From NCBI GenBank assembly GCA_026874595.1, contig CM049318.1, positions 18,774,241 to 18,838,240 of the forward strand: 64,000 nucleotides of DNA, in the 5' to 3' direction. Positions within the stretch are counted from its first letter, which is position 1. The number at the start of each line of letters is the position of its first letter. Shown in pieces: positions 12,926-26,206 of this stretch. The position numbers and the translations under genes are program-made. The notes beneath the pieces were generated by a model. It was given only the letters and a program-made list of their open reading frames with translations, did no database searches and was not told the origin of the DNA. The stretch comes from Sipunculus nudus. Its lineage: Eukaryota > Annelida > Sipuncula > Golfingiida > Sipunculidae.

Positions 12926-15570
12926 TTATATACTAAAAATTTCACAAATGTGATTTACATTTCTATTTTTTTGTTCATCAGCAGCAAAAATAAACTGATT
13001 TTACGATCCTAAACAAAAATAAAATAAAATAAAATAAACTTAATAAAAGTAAAGTTGTGAGTAAATCCTTCAATTATAATTAACATGAAATATTAAGAAA
13101 AACAGGAACAAAAAAACGAACTACACCGAGGACAATACAGTGGCGCTTCAACCAAGGCTTTTGTTGGATCATCTTTGAGTATCAGCAGGGATATATCTGT
13201 CTGTCCATGAAGTGCTGCCATGATGGAAGATGTAAAAACTATCAAGAGGTAAATGTTTTTGTCTTATGTAACTACTGCCCACATGCAGTAACCATATTCT
13301 TCGAGAGATCTATGTGTGACATCTGTTTAGGTTAATGATCCTTAGCCATATAAATGTCACCGCAAGGAAATTTACGTTTTTAAACCGGGGCAGCTGTTAA
13401 TAGCTCTCTATTCTAAGGCTATAAAAGGTTTTATGGAAATTAGCAGCTGGGTTAATCCTGATTGATATAAAATTATATTCACCGGTAATTAACAGTGTGA
13501 TTGGATTGCACGGTTTAACCATCGTTGGGCATATTTGTGCAAAATTTGATTAATTTTTTTTCGTGTTACTTGTAACAAAATCTTACTAAACTGTGAGCAA
13601 AAGAAATTTATCAGTTCTAATTAATGCTGGCCAGTAGGGCATATCAAGGATTATAGGAGTGGGTAGTACTGGATCATTCGTATATTTTTATAAAACACTT
13701 ATACCCCACATGATATACTCTTATACTATTTCATTAAGATTAAAGTTGAATTTAATTTTGAAAAAAAAGTAATATTATGCTACCTGGAAAATAATAAAAT
13801 ACAGTGTTCAATTACAACATATACAGTTAGGCAAAATAAACTTAAGGTATCAATAACTGCATGTCTAATGCCACTTTTCCACACTTGCCGATAGGTGGCA
13901 GTAATTCATTGAATTTGTTTAAGAAAATATGGTTTTTATTATAACGAATCACTGGTGCCCACCACCACCCCCACCCCCCCAACCAAACTTGATCCCTGTG
14001 ACGCGTTATGCTGGCATCTGCTAAATAAATATCTACTTTAACAAAAAGGCCAATGCAGGGGACAATATACAGTAAATTGCCTTCTCGACAGCTTTATTGA
14101 GCGGGGCATATATATATTCATTCTCAATTACATCAAATTTTATCTAAATCTATCATCACCAGTGAGGTTAAATTGATTAAAGCATCAATACTTCTACAAA
14201 TGCTGATCGTTTTTAAGCTTGGGTCGATTAATCCAGTTTCAGGATTCATAAAAATATATCTTCCCCCTTTTCTGAAAAAAAAATCTTATTATCTCAGAGA
14301 AGATGAGATGGATATTATGTGTCAAATATATAGTGTGAGATTAAACAGTGGGCAGTTTGGTTACACTTTTAATATGACATCGTGACATATATTTCACGAG
14401 ACATTATATGTCACGTTATCTTCTCGTTTTCCTTTTGTTGTTTAGTATTTAAATATGTAACACGTTATTGTTAGTCTAAAGCCAATCTACCTATCTCTGC
14501 AATTATATTAAATATAATTTTCATTAAAATTCCGTTATAACACTTTGCAAAGAATAATGCAAATTTTAGCTAGCACTCTTTAGAAATTTTGGAAGAATAT
14601 GACGGCCAGTGCATGACTTGATGTCTGGATTTCGGGTGTTTATGATCAAATTTAAAAGTTAAAAGTCATGGCCTGTCTTATACACATCAGAAGATTTCTG
14701 AGACCTCAACACGTTTTTTTCTTGAAATGCCCGTACGTGATTGAACCTTTCACCTCCAGCTTTTATCTCTAGATTAAGTCGTACCTCCATCAGCTTTCAT
14801 TTAATCAAAGAATAAATGTATACTTCGTTTACCAGGAAAATAAATAGAATTCAAGTTACCTCACTATTTGCAGGTAAATAAAAGTGTAAGATATCAGTTA
14901 AGGATAGATCTAAGGGTTAGCCGAATCTTGAACTAAGGTAGCAAAGAGAAAGGGAATTAGGTTATCCTGAGAAAACGAGACCACATTGTGGACTACTCAA
15001 ACAAAAGCGTGTTCCACGATAGTAATCTATTTTCATGCTCTATTATACAATCCAATGAGATCACTACAGTCAGGAAATTTGTTTCTGAAGGAAAAAAGTA
15101 CGTTACACGGGTAATTATTTTAGTGTCTCTGTAACGTAGGAACCTAAAAGCGGTATTCATTTAAGTTTAAAGAGGCCATGTTTCCGTAAATACCGCAGAT
15201 GGAAATCACTGACCTTTACTTATGGCTTTCAAATAGACTATGTTTGGCTTTTATTCCCCGCTTCTTTGCACTAGATGTGCAATTGTTACTCTCCGTGGAA
15301 TTATTGATTAATGAATGACATTGACTGGGTTTTTTGGGCGTGACTAATAAATTCATTGAAAAGTCATACCAGCTGTATTCAACCCTCCTGCTGTTTATCT
15401 TTTCTTATTTTGCCTTCTGTTATAACTAGGATTTTTACAGAAACATTGTATGTGTAGATGTGTGTATCTAAATTAGATAATAAGTTCCAATCTTGATAAC
15501 TCACATATATATGGCGGTCTTCTGTACGTTTTCATACAAGTTTTATATATTGGAGGAATAAACTTTTAAA
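12926..15570. other. no firm gene; one possible mini-exon
   Basis: AT-rich. At 13189-13248 an open 20-codon stretch with four cysteines (ending CCHDGRCKNYQE) lies between an AG acceptor and a GTAAAT donor on the + strand. I have no partner exon, so it stays a candidate only. Nothing else is recognisable. Confidence 0.35.
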
Positions 15571-15576
15571 AAAACT

Positions 15577-15735
15577 GTGTATATATATATATATATATAT
15601 ATACATATATATACATATATATATATATACATATATCTATATATACATATATATACTGTATATATATATATATATATATAGATATATATATATATCTATA
15701 CTGTATATATCTATGTGTATATATATATATTCAAA
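15577..15735. repeat. compound (AT)n/(ATAC)n microsatellite
   Basis: AT dinucleotides interrupted by ACAT, CTAT and CTGTAT variants over about 160 bases. Confidence 0.95.
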
Positions 15736-16069
15736 GAATATAAAATTATTTCAAATACATATCACATAATCCATCCCATCAACCAATCAATTTCACCTAT
15801 GTCCACAAAGGCTAATCAAAAGAAAATTCATAAAAAAAATGGATTAGGTGCCTGCTGTGCAAAACGCATCATGCAGAGATCATGCTTTTAAAAATTTATT
15901 TATCATGACGCAGTTACATAAAATTCTGAATGGTTATTGACACCGATGACAAACAATTATTATCCGTTATGACCGGATACTGTACGAAAACAAATACAGC
16001 AGATTGCTCCTTTTTATATAAACTTTATGCACATTTCTCAACATTCATCATATTTTATCAGTTAGATGT
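15736..16069. other. no gene seen
   Basis: AT-rich with no recognisable feature. It may be the interior of the element whose end is described next. Confidence 0.4.
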
Positions 16070-16129
16070 ACCGGTTTATGAAGTTGCCGGTCGAAATATT
16101 AATTAACCGGTAAGCAGCCCATCCCTAAA
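16070..16129 (-). mobile_element. possible end of a hAT-type element
   Basis: On the - strand this reads TAGGGATGGGCTGCTTACCGG followed by TTAATTAATATTTCG and a second CCGG-containing word. TAGGGATGGGC is a common hAT terminus style. No matching opposite end was found upstream, so boundaries and identity are tentative. Confidence 0.3.
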
Positions 16130-18009
16130 GAGCTCCATACACCTGCCTGACGGAAATTCAAATGACGGTTTGCTCGGTTTATGTTTAAAGAAATATTACA
16201 GGCGGCTCCTTAATCTTCATATATATTTTTCATAAAACATAACATCGGACAGCCTAACGGTAAATATATAGTAAATCACAGGAGCAATCTAACTAAAAGA
16301 GACTGTATTTAGGGGCACTATGCCGATGAACAGGTCACAAGTAATTATTTTTTTTACAATGTATAACAGGCATATCATCATAAATATCTAAGAGGAAGGT
16401 ATGTGCGTTTCATTTGTTAGAGTTAATAAAATGGAATATAAATAGGACTTAACCTTTTGAATCATAATTAAGGTCACATTTTTTAAAACCCTCTAAATTC
16501 TAAATTTGGAAAATAAAAAAAATAAAATGATTTAAATGTAATATCAAATTACATATCCAAATACATGTATCATTAGAATATTACTCCTACAGATATATAG
16601 TGGTCCCGAGATAATATAAATTTTGAGTAACCGTCTCCGCCAAATGTGGACAAAAATCCATCCCTGCTTACTAGTTTTGTCCTTCAGTCTCGTAGAACCA
16701 TTTCAGATTGATTTTGATGTGACCAAAGAAAAGTTTGAGCTGATACCTGTACCCGTTCCACACACACAAATAGGGAGCCAAACCCTGTAATTGTGAATTC
16801 TAGACAGCTGACCTGTGTAATGTTACAAGTAGTACTAGAGTAGTTACTCCCGATCATTAGGCCAAAAGGCCGGTCTGAGGCCATGACATTTATTTTTTTT
16901 AGTCTCACGGGGCATTCTCTGCGGAGCTTATATCTGTTTTATAATATGGAAAAGATTAAAATCTGTATGGCTGATCGGAACTGAAATCCCTTGTTTAGGT
17001 ATATCACATACGGTCATAACCTGGAGAAAAATAACTGATGTTCTGAGTGGGACTTTAACAATTATAATTGATATGTCTGTTTTTTTAAATTTACGTACCT
17101 TATACAATCCTCAATACAAAGTCATATCGACTACTGTCTGACCGTTAGGGACGGATTTGCGAAAGGAAATATACTCCGAAATCAGGGTGCGAACAGTCCA
17201 AAAGCGTGCTGCCAGAACCGTTACAAAAGATACCTGAACAGAGATTAATTCTTAGATTTATCAAAATATGGCAGATATCGGCAGGGGTAATTTATAAATA
17301 AAACCCAGAATTTTACAAAACCTTTTTTCACTAGTAAAAGTAAATTCCTTAACGCTTTTACCCCTAATACCCCTATACGATTTATATGATACATTCATCT
17401 TAGTACACGTTCTCATCTAGAGATATTTTTCTTTCATGTAATAACTACCTATTGATGATTGCCTATGTTGTTATCAAATATTTTTGATTGTACAATCATT
17501 AACGTACTCAACATCCAAACATTGTGAGGGAATACAACTGAAATGTCATGTATGATTTTTACTTCTTTATTATTTTCATATGTAATTTTATTTATAATAT
17601 CAAATGTGTTTCAATTGCAGCATGCCCTCATTAAAAAAATAAAGCACCTGCTGTATGTGTTATCCTTTTAAAACATATTGTTATAAATAAATAAATTAGG
17701 AAGGTAACAATACATTTGTCTATCAGTATATTGCGAAAATATATTAAATATCGTTTAAGTATCACCAATGACTGATTTTCGATTTATTAACGATGTTGAA
17801 TTAAGTTAAACGCGACGTCCGACATTTTATAATATTCTTAGAGGACCATATTAAGCAAGTAAAATGCAAGGCGCGAGTGGAACGGTATTTGTTCGGCTGA
17901 CTGCTTGGAAATGAAGCTTACCTATGGTTTGAGAGGATGTTTGGATATACATAACGATTCTTCTATGACTCAAAAGGACATCCATATTGAAGCCCGCATA
18001 ATGTCACAT
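16130..18009. other. no gene seen
   Basis: AT-rich with no recognisable coding, RNA gene or long repeat. The ORF at 16684-16908 (- strand) has no domain. Confidence 0.5.
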
Positions 18010-18075
18010 CCCGGTTATTATCATAATTTATGCATGCACCACCGATATGATAATAAGCGGGCTTGACTGTATTTA
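18010..18075. repeat. hairpin with a Tc1/pogo-like terminus
   Basis: CCCGGTTATTATCATA (18010-18025) and TATGATAATAAGCGGG (18046-18061) are inverted with one mismatch around a 20-base loop. The right arm runs straight into GCTTGACTGTA. Its reverse complement, TACAGTCAAGCCCGC, resembles the TA-flanked ends of Tigger/pogo elements. The matching distal end was not found. Confidence 0.45.
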
Positions 18076-20900
18076 AAAAAAAACATGATAAAATTTGGCT
18101 TTAACTTTTGTATAACTTATGCCGTATCCTGTATCAAATCTTAAATCAGTATTGCATCAAAAATCCCAGTTCAGTTCATATTAAAGTTGTAGTATACAAG
18201 GTTCAGTGGCCAACATACTTAATATTTACGTTAACCTGTCTGCACTTGTGCCTGCTTTCTTCCCACAAAACCCTATAAAATCAAGGCAACAAATCCTGCC
18301 TAGAGTCCGTAATATCAGCGTAAATCACTAAGCCTGTTACATTTTCATCCACTGATGCATAACACTGCCGATTACTATCTACACTGTAATTTAATTTCAA
18401 AGCAAACTTGACACTCCGGAAGCGGATATCAGTTGTTAACTCCGAAAAAAAGCAACCTAATTTTGCGACGGTTAGCTCTCTTTTGCACGGGAAGTAGAAA
18501 TACTAAGAATCAATAAATGTAATTTATTTAAGTCTTTAATCTGCTGAATAAAAACCTCTCTGATCTTAGTAGCGGAAGCTATATTGTTACCATCAAATCA
18601 GAGTTCGTCTTATTTTCTGCCATCTGAGGACGAGGCCAGTTATCTTTGACCCTGGAAATGGACATATTGTGGCGGTCTGTCAACTTTCTTTCAGGACAGA
18701 TCATAGCTTTACACCCGAGTGAATTAGGTCATTGGGGATTCAATTGACACCTACTGCCAGCCCTTCAGACAGCAATAAAGGTTGCTACAGTCTTAACTGA
18801 ATGAAGTCCTGTGCCCTGTTGTCTCATAGACGGTCGTTATTCTTCCCACAAGGCTCACTTCGTTTCACAATAGAAGGTGTTTGAAATATTTAAAAGTCGC
18901 TGTCTAGTTCCGCTGTCTGGTTACTTAAGGAAACATTAGAACAAGATTAACAATCCTAGTACAAAATCCAATGCATATCATTTGATATACAGAGATCGTT
19001 TGTCATCCGTTATTTGTCCGTTTGTTAATCCATGCAACTGGAAGACAAACTACTGAAATCAAAATTCAAAATCTAGACTATCACAATAAGGGGAGAGGCA
19101 AAAATGTAAATTTAAGTCAAACCGTATCCCTAATTACAAGTCTATCTTTTCGCAACTATCGACATTCCAAAAGGAAAACTTATTGCTTAATGAGGAGTAT
19201 AGGTTTTTTTTTTAAATATATATGCTAAACATTATTTCTGATCAAATGGACTGTGAATTTTTCTAAATATATTAGCATCAAAGATGCTAGACAAGACCCT
19301 AGTTTCATGTCTGACAAATGACAGTGTCCCAATAGAAGTGTTTTGCTTCGGTATTTAGTACTGAAGTTGTCAAAAAGACTTTTATAGATGTTGTTAAAGA
19401 ACCTTGAACATATTCCCTTTAACATGACTGTCCCTATTTTAAGGTACTTTTTCATATTATTTCCTGACCGTGACCCGTTGGATAATTGAATTTTTTCAGA
19501 GAATATGTACGTAATCTCAGTGGGCATCCCCGACGATAGTACTTTACCATATTGATCGTGACCAGGTGATGTTATAAAAATACTCTGACGAGAATCAATG
19601 ACGTAAATAAATAAGCTCTTACAGCAAAAAAATGTTGGTAAAAAGGACCGTATGATTATATAGCACACGACCATGTGGGGCCCGCAGGTAGTATTATTCA
19701 GAAAAAAAGTTGCCGTATTCGTAATTGGCATTAGGAAAACTTAAATTTACTTGGAATTAAACGTGAAGAGAGCAATGACAGCCCTCCAGCTTGAAATTAT
19801 GCTAAATATAATCTAATTTATCAAAGCCGAGCAGGCACGCAGTAGAATCAAAATAGTGCTTCAAGCGACACTCCTACGGCCTATGCAAGCCACCTATGGC
19901 GGACCTAAGGGCTCCTCGGACGGCCATGGAACAGTTGGGACATTTTAGAACATGGGTTATTCGATACCTGGCGATGTGGAAAAGCACCCTTTACATTCCA
20001 TTCAATGAAAATGAAGTTATGATTATAATTATTGAAAATTATAAAATTATAGTTAAAATTCGGATGGTGTCATATCTAAAGGAACGTTTTAACTCGGGGA
20101 AATTAATGTTTCTTCTGGAAGTATAATTTTTCCACAGCACCCATGGTTACCACTTTTACTTAAGAAGATGCGAGCCAGAAACTTTAATACACAGCTGATG
20201 GTCTGATATACGCTTCTTGTTACATGAACAAACAGACGCAGGAGATAACATTACCTCCTCGGCAAAGGTAATGGGAAACATGGTCGGTGTGATTAAAAAT
20301 AATATGAGCAACTTGATTGAAGACAAATACCTTAAAAACTCAACAATGTGTGTATGTGAATCAAGAATGAGTATGAGTTAAGAGCCTGGTCACTTTCATT
20401 TAAATAAAAGCCCTTCCATTGTAAACAAATAAGTGCAATTTAAAGATCTGTTCCATTAAAAAAAGCCTCCTTTCATTATTCCAAACATCAACCTTCTACT
20501 GCAACGCTAATTGAAATGTGCTTGCAGCTGCTTGCGTCTAGACAGATAGTGGGCGTTGATTTTTTTTATGTCTCCCATATTCCTAAACGCCGGCCAATCG
20601 GGTAAAGATACCACGAGTCGAGGTATTCCCCTAATTCATTAAATAAGAATAAGGACTGGGCTAGCTAGGCGGATAGCGTACATTACCCCTGATCACCGAG
20701 ACACTTTGTTTCCAGGAAGAGTGGGTCAATGGCCAGGTTTATAGCAGAATAATGTCACTTTGGGCCTTTTTGTACATGAAATTAGCTTTGTATCTCTGTT
20801 TGTTTGTTTGTTTATCCACAAATCCCCACCAAAGAAATTGTGCAAAAGAATGGGCCACTAGGCAAAGAAATAATGGATATTTCTTTTTCTGGTGCATATG
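18076..20900. other. no gene seen
   Basis: Mostly AT-rich. The 168-codon open frame at 19225-19731 (- strand) has no domain, signal or plausible splice context and is not annotated as a gene. No RNA gene was recognised. Confidence 0.45.
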
Positions 20901-21310
20901 TTAAAGGTGCTCATTCACCTACATTAAAAAAAAAATTTGTGGTTGCTGGCTTCGTAAAGGATTATTAATTTTTTTATCAACCATATGTTTGCTGTGTTAA
21001 CATTGACACTGCTGTGTTAACAAACGAGAAAAAACTTGTAATCTAAGGTGGAAGGTTCCATATATGCGGAGGTATAATGGTCACTCATTGCAAAATGCCA
21101 TTTGCAAAGTTCTTGCTTATCTGACTTCCTGCTAGATGCCCTTGTTGAATTTGTTTGATTATTTTGACAGGCCCCTACATATTATAGACACGTTGATATA
21201 AATAAAAATGCGGCATGTGCGCGGTAATATCGCCTGGCCTATTTTTATAAAAGCTCCAAGGGATTACCTGTAGTTTGTAAAGGTCAGGTAGATGCTTGGA
21301 ACCCTTTTAA
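20901..21310. mobile_element. TTAA-flanked MITE, copy A (most complete)
   Basis: Bounded by TTAA on both sides (20901-20904 and 21307-21310), with inner ends AGGTGC at the left and, in the better-kept copies, GGGCCCCT at the right. Homologous copies or fragments lie at 28787-28850, 29760-30142, 32004-32287 and 45583-45770. They share blocks such as GCTTATCTGACTT, AGATGCCCTT, TTGATTATTTTG and AGCTCC(A/G)(A/G)GGGATTACC. TTAA target duplications are typical of piggyBac and Kolobok elements. There is no transposase ORF, so it is non-autonomous. Confidence 0.6.
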
Positions 21311-23565
21311 TCTTGAGTCGCATAGCAGTACTGGTCTAGAAACTATTGGCGGAGGTGTGCGCCTTCTAAGCAAGTTCAAACATTCAATTTTTTTTCAAAG
21401 TGTAACATGCATTACCATTAAGATAACCCTAAATACCCTCTGTGGCGGGTTCTGGTATCCGTACAAAACGACCTGTTGTAAGGGACTGTGGATTCTTGTT
21501 TTTATCAATTCTCCTCATCTTAAACGTACATAAAAAAATCCGAAATTATGCGTATTATTTCACGTTGCTAGTTCATTTATCTGAATGGAAAGATTTTCCT
21601 GAAAATTCTCTCGGCCCACGATCTTACTATCTCTATTTCATTAGTTTTACACAATATCATTATGTAGGTCAGAAACACAGTCCTCGTTTATCTTGTTACC
21701 ATAAGAAGACTCCGTGTACGGAGGTCCTGCACTGCGCATGCTCGACTACTCCCAGAAAGGAAGAAGGAACATAAATGAAGAAATTCAAAAGAAACCCCGG
21801 TTGGAAGCTTGGTTTTGTGATGTTGCGCCCCAGGCCACAAGGTGAAATATGTGCTGTGTTTATGTTTTGAGCCACTTATAACGCCCGTTGCAATTTTATT
21901 TCTAATTATGTACAGGAATAAGCAAACGGGTTTTAGATATTTTTGGCAGGTCAACACTATTTTAAGGTGGAAAACATGATCCTGATTAATATATAACACG
22001 CCTGGTGTATGAATAGCTCCCTTTAAATAGAAGTTGCTTCGGTAATTGATTGGTATTTTGAGTCAGATCAAGATAAAAGACAGATTGTCTCCTCAGATTG
22101 GATCAAATATATATATATATATATAGATGTCTGCAAACGTTGAGCGACCTCAAGGAAAGCTCCCCCTGCCCGTCACGTATTTACACGTGGGCAATTACAG
22201 GAAATGGCTATGTGGCTTGAAACAGATTAAAAATAAATATTAAAAGGCAAATGTGACACCTGTGACAATTATTCTGACCTAAAGTCACAATTTGAAAATC
22301 AACCGTATACTCGAGGTCAGCAGAACTGAGCGATAATGGGAAAAATACTTCAGGGTGTACGACTTAAGACTTCAAAATAGTGATAGTGACACAAATAGGA
22401 TATTGGCCTTTATCTTTAATAAAGAATCTAAATTGAACCTTTCCGATATTTATACTTTCCTCAGAAGATGGCCTTTAAAAATTCTGATGAGTCTTTTCAA
22501 AGATGATAAAAATTTGGAATGAGTGACAGATCACATTGCCCCAACGTGACCGGCAAATTATTTTTTCTCTCTCGTGCTTAGACAAACAAACTTGAAATCT
22601 CTGACGGCAAACGCCTACCGACTCCTGAGAACTTGCAAATATTGAAAAAAAAAATGATTTGGTAGCGCCTATACTGTCATCATAGTGAATGTTATCCGAC
22701 ACAAAAGGTTTCATTTATTTCATGTTTCGCTATAAGGTTACTCCGCCAACCGAACTCTTTCTGCTTCCTTTCTTTATTGAGCCGCCGGTAATTGTACATT
22801 GAATCTCCTCTTCACTTGATAAGTTATATATGTTTATATGTCGTGAAAATAGACAGATTCTAAAACTAACCTTGGTTGTTCCCTGAATATAATTTAACCA
22901 GAACCAATTCAGAATCATACACAGTTCATTAGGTTAGATAAGTTAAATAAGTTTTATTAACAGTCCAAAAAACTCACACTAGGAGTCACTTGGAGACTGT
23001 TAGATTATCATCGAAAAACTAATTATCAATAACTGATTATTAAGATGAATTTTACAATGTTGTGACTACCAGTAAACCAAGGGAACCAGTCTATTGATTT
23101 CGCAGGTTGTGTCAAAATAACAGTTTATAACATTGGTCTGCATTGTAGAGACATGTGTCCAAATAAAAGGGTCAATAATAAACAGGACAGTACGCATGAC
23201 AGATGTTAACAAGTCATTAAATCATTGGCCTTAAGATTTTGTCATACAAAAGAAACATTGCCATGGTTGAATGGCTTCCCACGAATGCGCACTTCAATTC
23301 AAATCCGGGTGTTTGCTGTCGTCTGCCGGTTTTCTCATGAAATCCGAAGATGATGAGGGCCGGACAAATAGCCTCAATATACTGTCTTTATTGAAAAAAA
23401 AATAAAAATACACTTTATTGATTTTGAAAAGATCATGAACGGTATGTTGAACATTATCTTAAGACTTATGGAAACTAAAAATACATTTTAGGCTAATAGA
23501 TCACAAACAGGTATTTTGATAAAAGTTTATACAGACTCAAATCGTTTCAACTTTGAGTGATTATA
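21311..23565. other. no gene seen
   Basis: AT-rich, with an (AT)n run at about 22108-22127. The ORFs at 21442-21774 and 21688-21999 overlap on opposite strands and have no domain. No RNA gene was recognised. Confidence 0.45.
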
Positions 23566-23570
23566 ATAAA

Positions 23571-23613
<43 letters not shown>

Positions 23614-23630
23614 TATAATAATATATTGTT
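23566..23630. repeat. (AAT)n microsatellite
   Basis: About twenty imperfect AAT triplets. They are followed by AT-rich text with an inverted TTATTATTATTA run near 23670. Confidence 0.9.
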
Positions 23631-23990
23631 ATATTTATTATAAGTATTTATTAAATTATAATACTTTATTATTGTTATTATTATTATGTTTAAACCAACT
23701 AAACTTATTTAACTCCTGGTACTAATGCTAATCTGTGTTATCAAACTAAAATAAAAGAAACAATACTAAGAGAGATCTTGAAAACTCAATATACTGAAAT
23801 ATCTATTCTCATATATTTAATATGAGGTAAATATTATCAGCAGGTTTCATGGTTTTAGGTTATAATAACAAGTGTCCAGGAACGAAAAACGTTACACTTG
23901 CTTTATATGATTTTATTTGAGGCCTTGGTGTGGATTAATTTAGATCCTGCGATAATTGTCCCTTATAACAATATTAAGTAATATTAAACC

Positions 23991-24320
23991 GGCTTCTGTG
24001 GCTCAGGGGTAGAGCGCAGGACTCCAAGCCGGGAGATCGAGGCGGTAAGATTTTTCACGGTCGGCCCAAACCCAAGGTGAACGTTCTGCAGGCTTAATGG
24101 GAAGGCCGTGCGCAACGGCCGTGTTTCACTCACAAACGAGTGCGCCTTTCGGGGGCTCTTCGGTTATATGACCCAGCTATGGGGACGATTTCGCACCCTG
24201 GACCCGTAGGTGCAGTATTCACCGGGCCTGGTTAACGCCAGGATATAAAATGAGAGGAACCGTGTGATACTGCCCTGTCACGTAGTCCGAAACCGGAAAG
24301 GAATTCTGCAGATATACATA
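23991..24320 (+). mobile_element. tRNA-derived SINE-like repeat
   Basis: It starts with a tRNA-like head, GGCTTCTGTGGCTCAGGGGT then AGAGCGCAGGACTCC. The TGGCTCAGGGGTAGAGCG part is a good RNA polymerase III A box, and GAGATCGAGGC stands at the B-box position but is degenerate. The GC-rich body has strong hairpins (GGCCGTGCGCAACGGCC; ACTC..ACGAGTGCGCC), unlike the AT-rich surroundings. The head does not fold into a complete tRNA with a normal T arm, so this is a SINE or tRNA pseudogene rather than a functional tRNA. No second copy is in the window. Confidence 0.5.
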
Positions 24321-25425
24321 TATTTGGTTAATTTAAGCATTAAAAAATGGAGGCGGTAACCACCAACAGAAAAATTTAAATAAAAAAAAGTAAAATTTCA
24401 CAATAGTATCTCTAAGTTCTGACCGGCGATTGTGTTGTAGTTTAGCGGGCACCAATTGGCACCTTCGTCATAGAAACTGGCTGGATTATTGGAATTACAC
24501 GTAAAAAGTCTTCTTTGCCTATTTATTACTCAACAACAAATATCTGCTAAATTGTCCTATATGCCGAAGAATAGGTTTATATAGGCCGGCTTAATCCATC
24601 AGTTGCTTTCCCATGACCTTCTAAGGTGTCGTGCAAGCGGTAAATTAACCGGTAACCCAATCAGGTACGCATGTTTCCTTGAAGGTCTTTTAATTTAACG
24701 GCTTCGGTCACCGTGAGATTTCATTAACAACGTGATAAGATCGAAACCTGAAGCAGTTCTTGGCAACATATATTAAGTTGAGCGCCCCGGGAGAGCGTCC
24801 TTGTTTTATTTCATGTGCCAAACAACTGTATTCTGCGTGAGTATCGTAATTCTGTTTTTTTTTTTTTGTTTAATTTCCAAGTAAATATACTTTTGTCCAT
24901 TTTTGTTGATATTGTGAAAACAACACCTTTTGCCCCATTACCCCATATGTCGATATACTGATCGAATCAAAAATGCGTTGAAAATAACAATAATTATCAA
25001 TACAATAGTATTAGTCTAACTCTCTAACTTTTAAGAGATCCTTTCTAAAGCTGGTAAAAATATAGTTTTTTCTTAGTATTATTCATTACTGAAATGTAAC
25101 AATTACAATAACTTAAAGATATTCAGATATCATAAAATATTTTGAGGCTATTTTTCAAACCACATTAACGGCTTTAAAGGTAAAAACAACGTTTATGAAC
25201 AACTTTTATTAATCTAAAGATTATTTTTTGTTGAGAACTTGTATTTTAACGTTCATGCAATCAGCATCGATAATCAACATATACAATTCCCTTGTTGTAA
25301 AAAAAATAGCCTCAAATAACTTATTCTACTTTAAGAAAAAGACTAATTTGATTGTTTTCTAAGCTACTTCACAGTAACATGCAATTATTATTTTTTACAT
25401 ATGTATATATTTAATATATAACATA
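24321..25425. other. no gene seen
   Basis: AT-rich. A fragment near 24635-24655 contains GGTAAATTAACCGGTAACCC, resembling the end at 16070-16129, and may be a related element remnant. A poly-T run lies near 24857. Confidence 0.4.
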
Positions 25426-26204
25426 CTGTGGTTGGCTTCTTATTCGCGGTGGTTTCAAATTCGCGATATTCGCGGTAGGGGAAAAGCCGCGAAATTGAAA
25501 CCACTCAGATATGAAACCTTGCTGACATGGATAAATAGTCTCTATAGTTACCACTAGGTTGCAATAATGGGCATTAGTGGGAAATAAATATAATCCAAAT
25601 GACGATCATGTTGATCGCAGAGTGCGACGTGTCCAGGATCTAGTTTTATATAAATTTTTAAAATATGCTTGGTTCTCACCTGCAGTTCTGCATGTCTGAT
25701 TTTATTTATAAATTTGAGATAGCAAGAACTGCTTGAACTCTCCCCGCTTACGCTTTGTCGGCTGTCTGTCGATCTGATCAATCGCCGCTTAGAGTGACTC
25801 TGCTCTTTCTTCACATTCACACTCACGGTGATCAGGCAGACCTTCCATGCGCGGCCGCTTCTGGGATATGGCCCTTCCGTAACCATTTTTTTATTTCCAT
25901 GGAACGATGTTTCGATTACGTAATCCGAACATGAAATGACCAAGGTAGAGCGGAGGGCCCTATTTATATTGATATGTAATGGCCAAGCTGTGAAACCAAT
26001 GCCCCTTTGAAGCGGCATCGAAAGGTTCCGGCAGTGATGGTCGTTTATTGAGCAAAACATATAACTGCATTGGGAAGTTCATACCTATTTTGGTGTTTAT
26101 TAAAATATTGATATATGCCAAATCGCGAAAATGGAACCCCGTGAAACTATGAAAAATTGCTTGAGCGCGAAAATTGAGCCCCGTAAATATAAAGCCAACC
26201 ACAG
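25426..26204. mobile_element. TA-flanked MITE with TTCGCG motifs, copy 1
   Basis: The left end CTGTGGTTGGCTT and the right end AAGCCAACCACAG are perfect 13-bp inverted repeats, flanked by TA dinucleotides (25424-25425 and 26205-26206). Subterminal TTCGCGAT/ATCGCGAA words are repeated on both sides. TA duplication fits the Tc1/mariner-pogo group. The 168-codon open frame inside (25554-26060, - strand) shows no DDE/D or helix-turn-helix motif that I can recognise, so I call the element non-autonomous. A second copy is at 50252-50690. Confidence 0.7.
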
Positions 26205-26206
26205 TA

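Noticed and set aside
19225-19731. 168-codon open frame, - strand
   Set aside because: No recognisable domain, no compositional sign of coding and no plausible splice partners; this length is expected by chance in 64 kb.
23991-24045. tRNA gene with CCA anticodon
   Set aside because: T arm is degenerate and the sequence continues into a GC-rich SINE-like body.
24813-24875. First exon of the Ly6 gene (ATG plus hydrophobic run)
   Set aside because: The hydrophobic stretch depends on a poly-T run, and the available donors do not give the phase needed to join 28273.
25554-26060. 168-codon open frame inside a MITE, - strand
   Set aside because: Lies within a TA-flanked MITE and shows no DDE/D or helix-turn-helix motif. 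Possibly an old transposase remnant, but nothing supports it.
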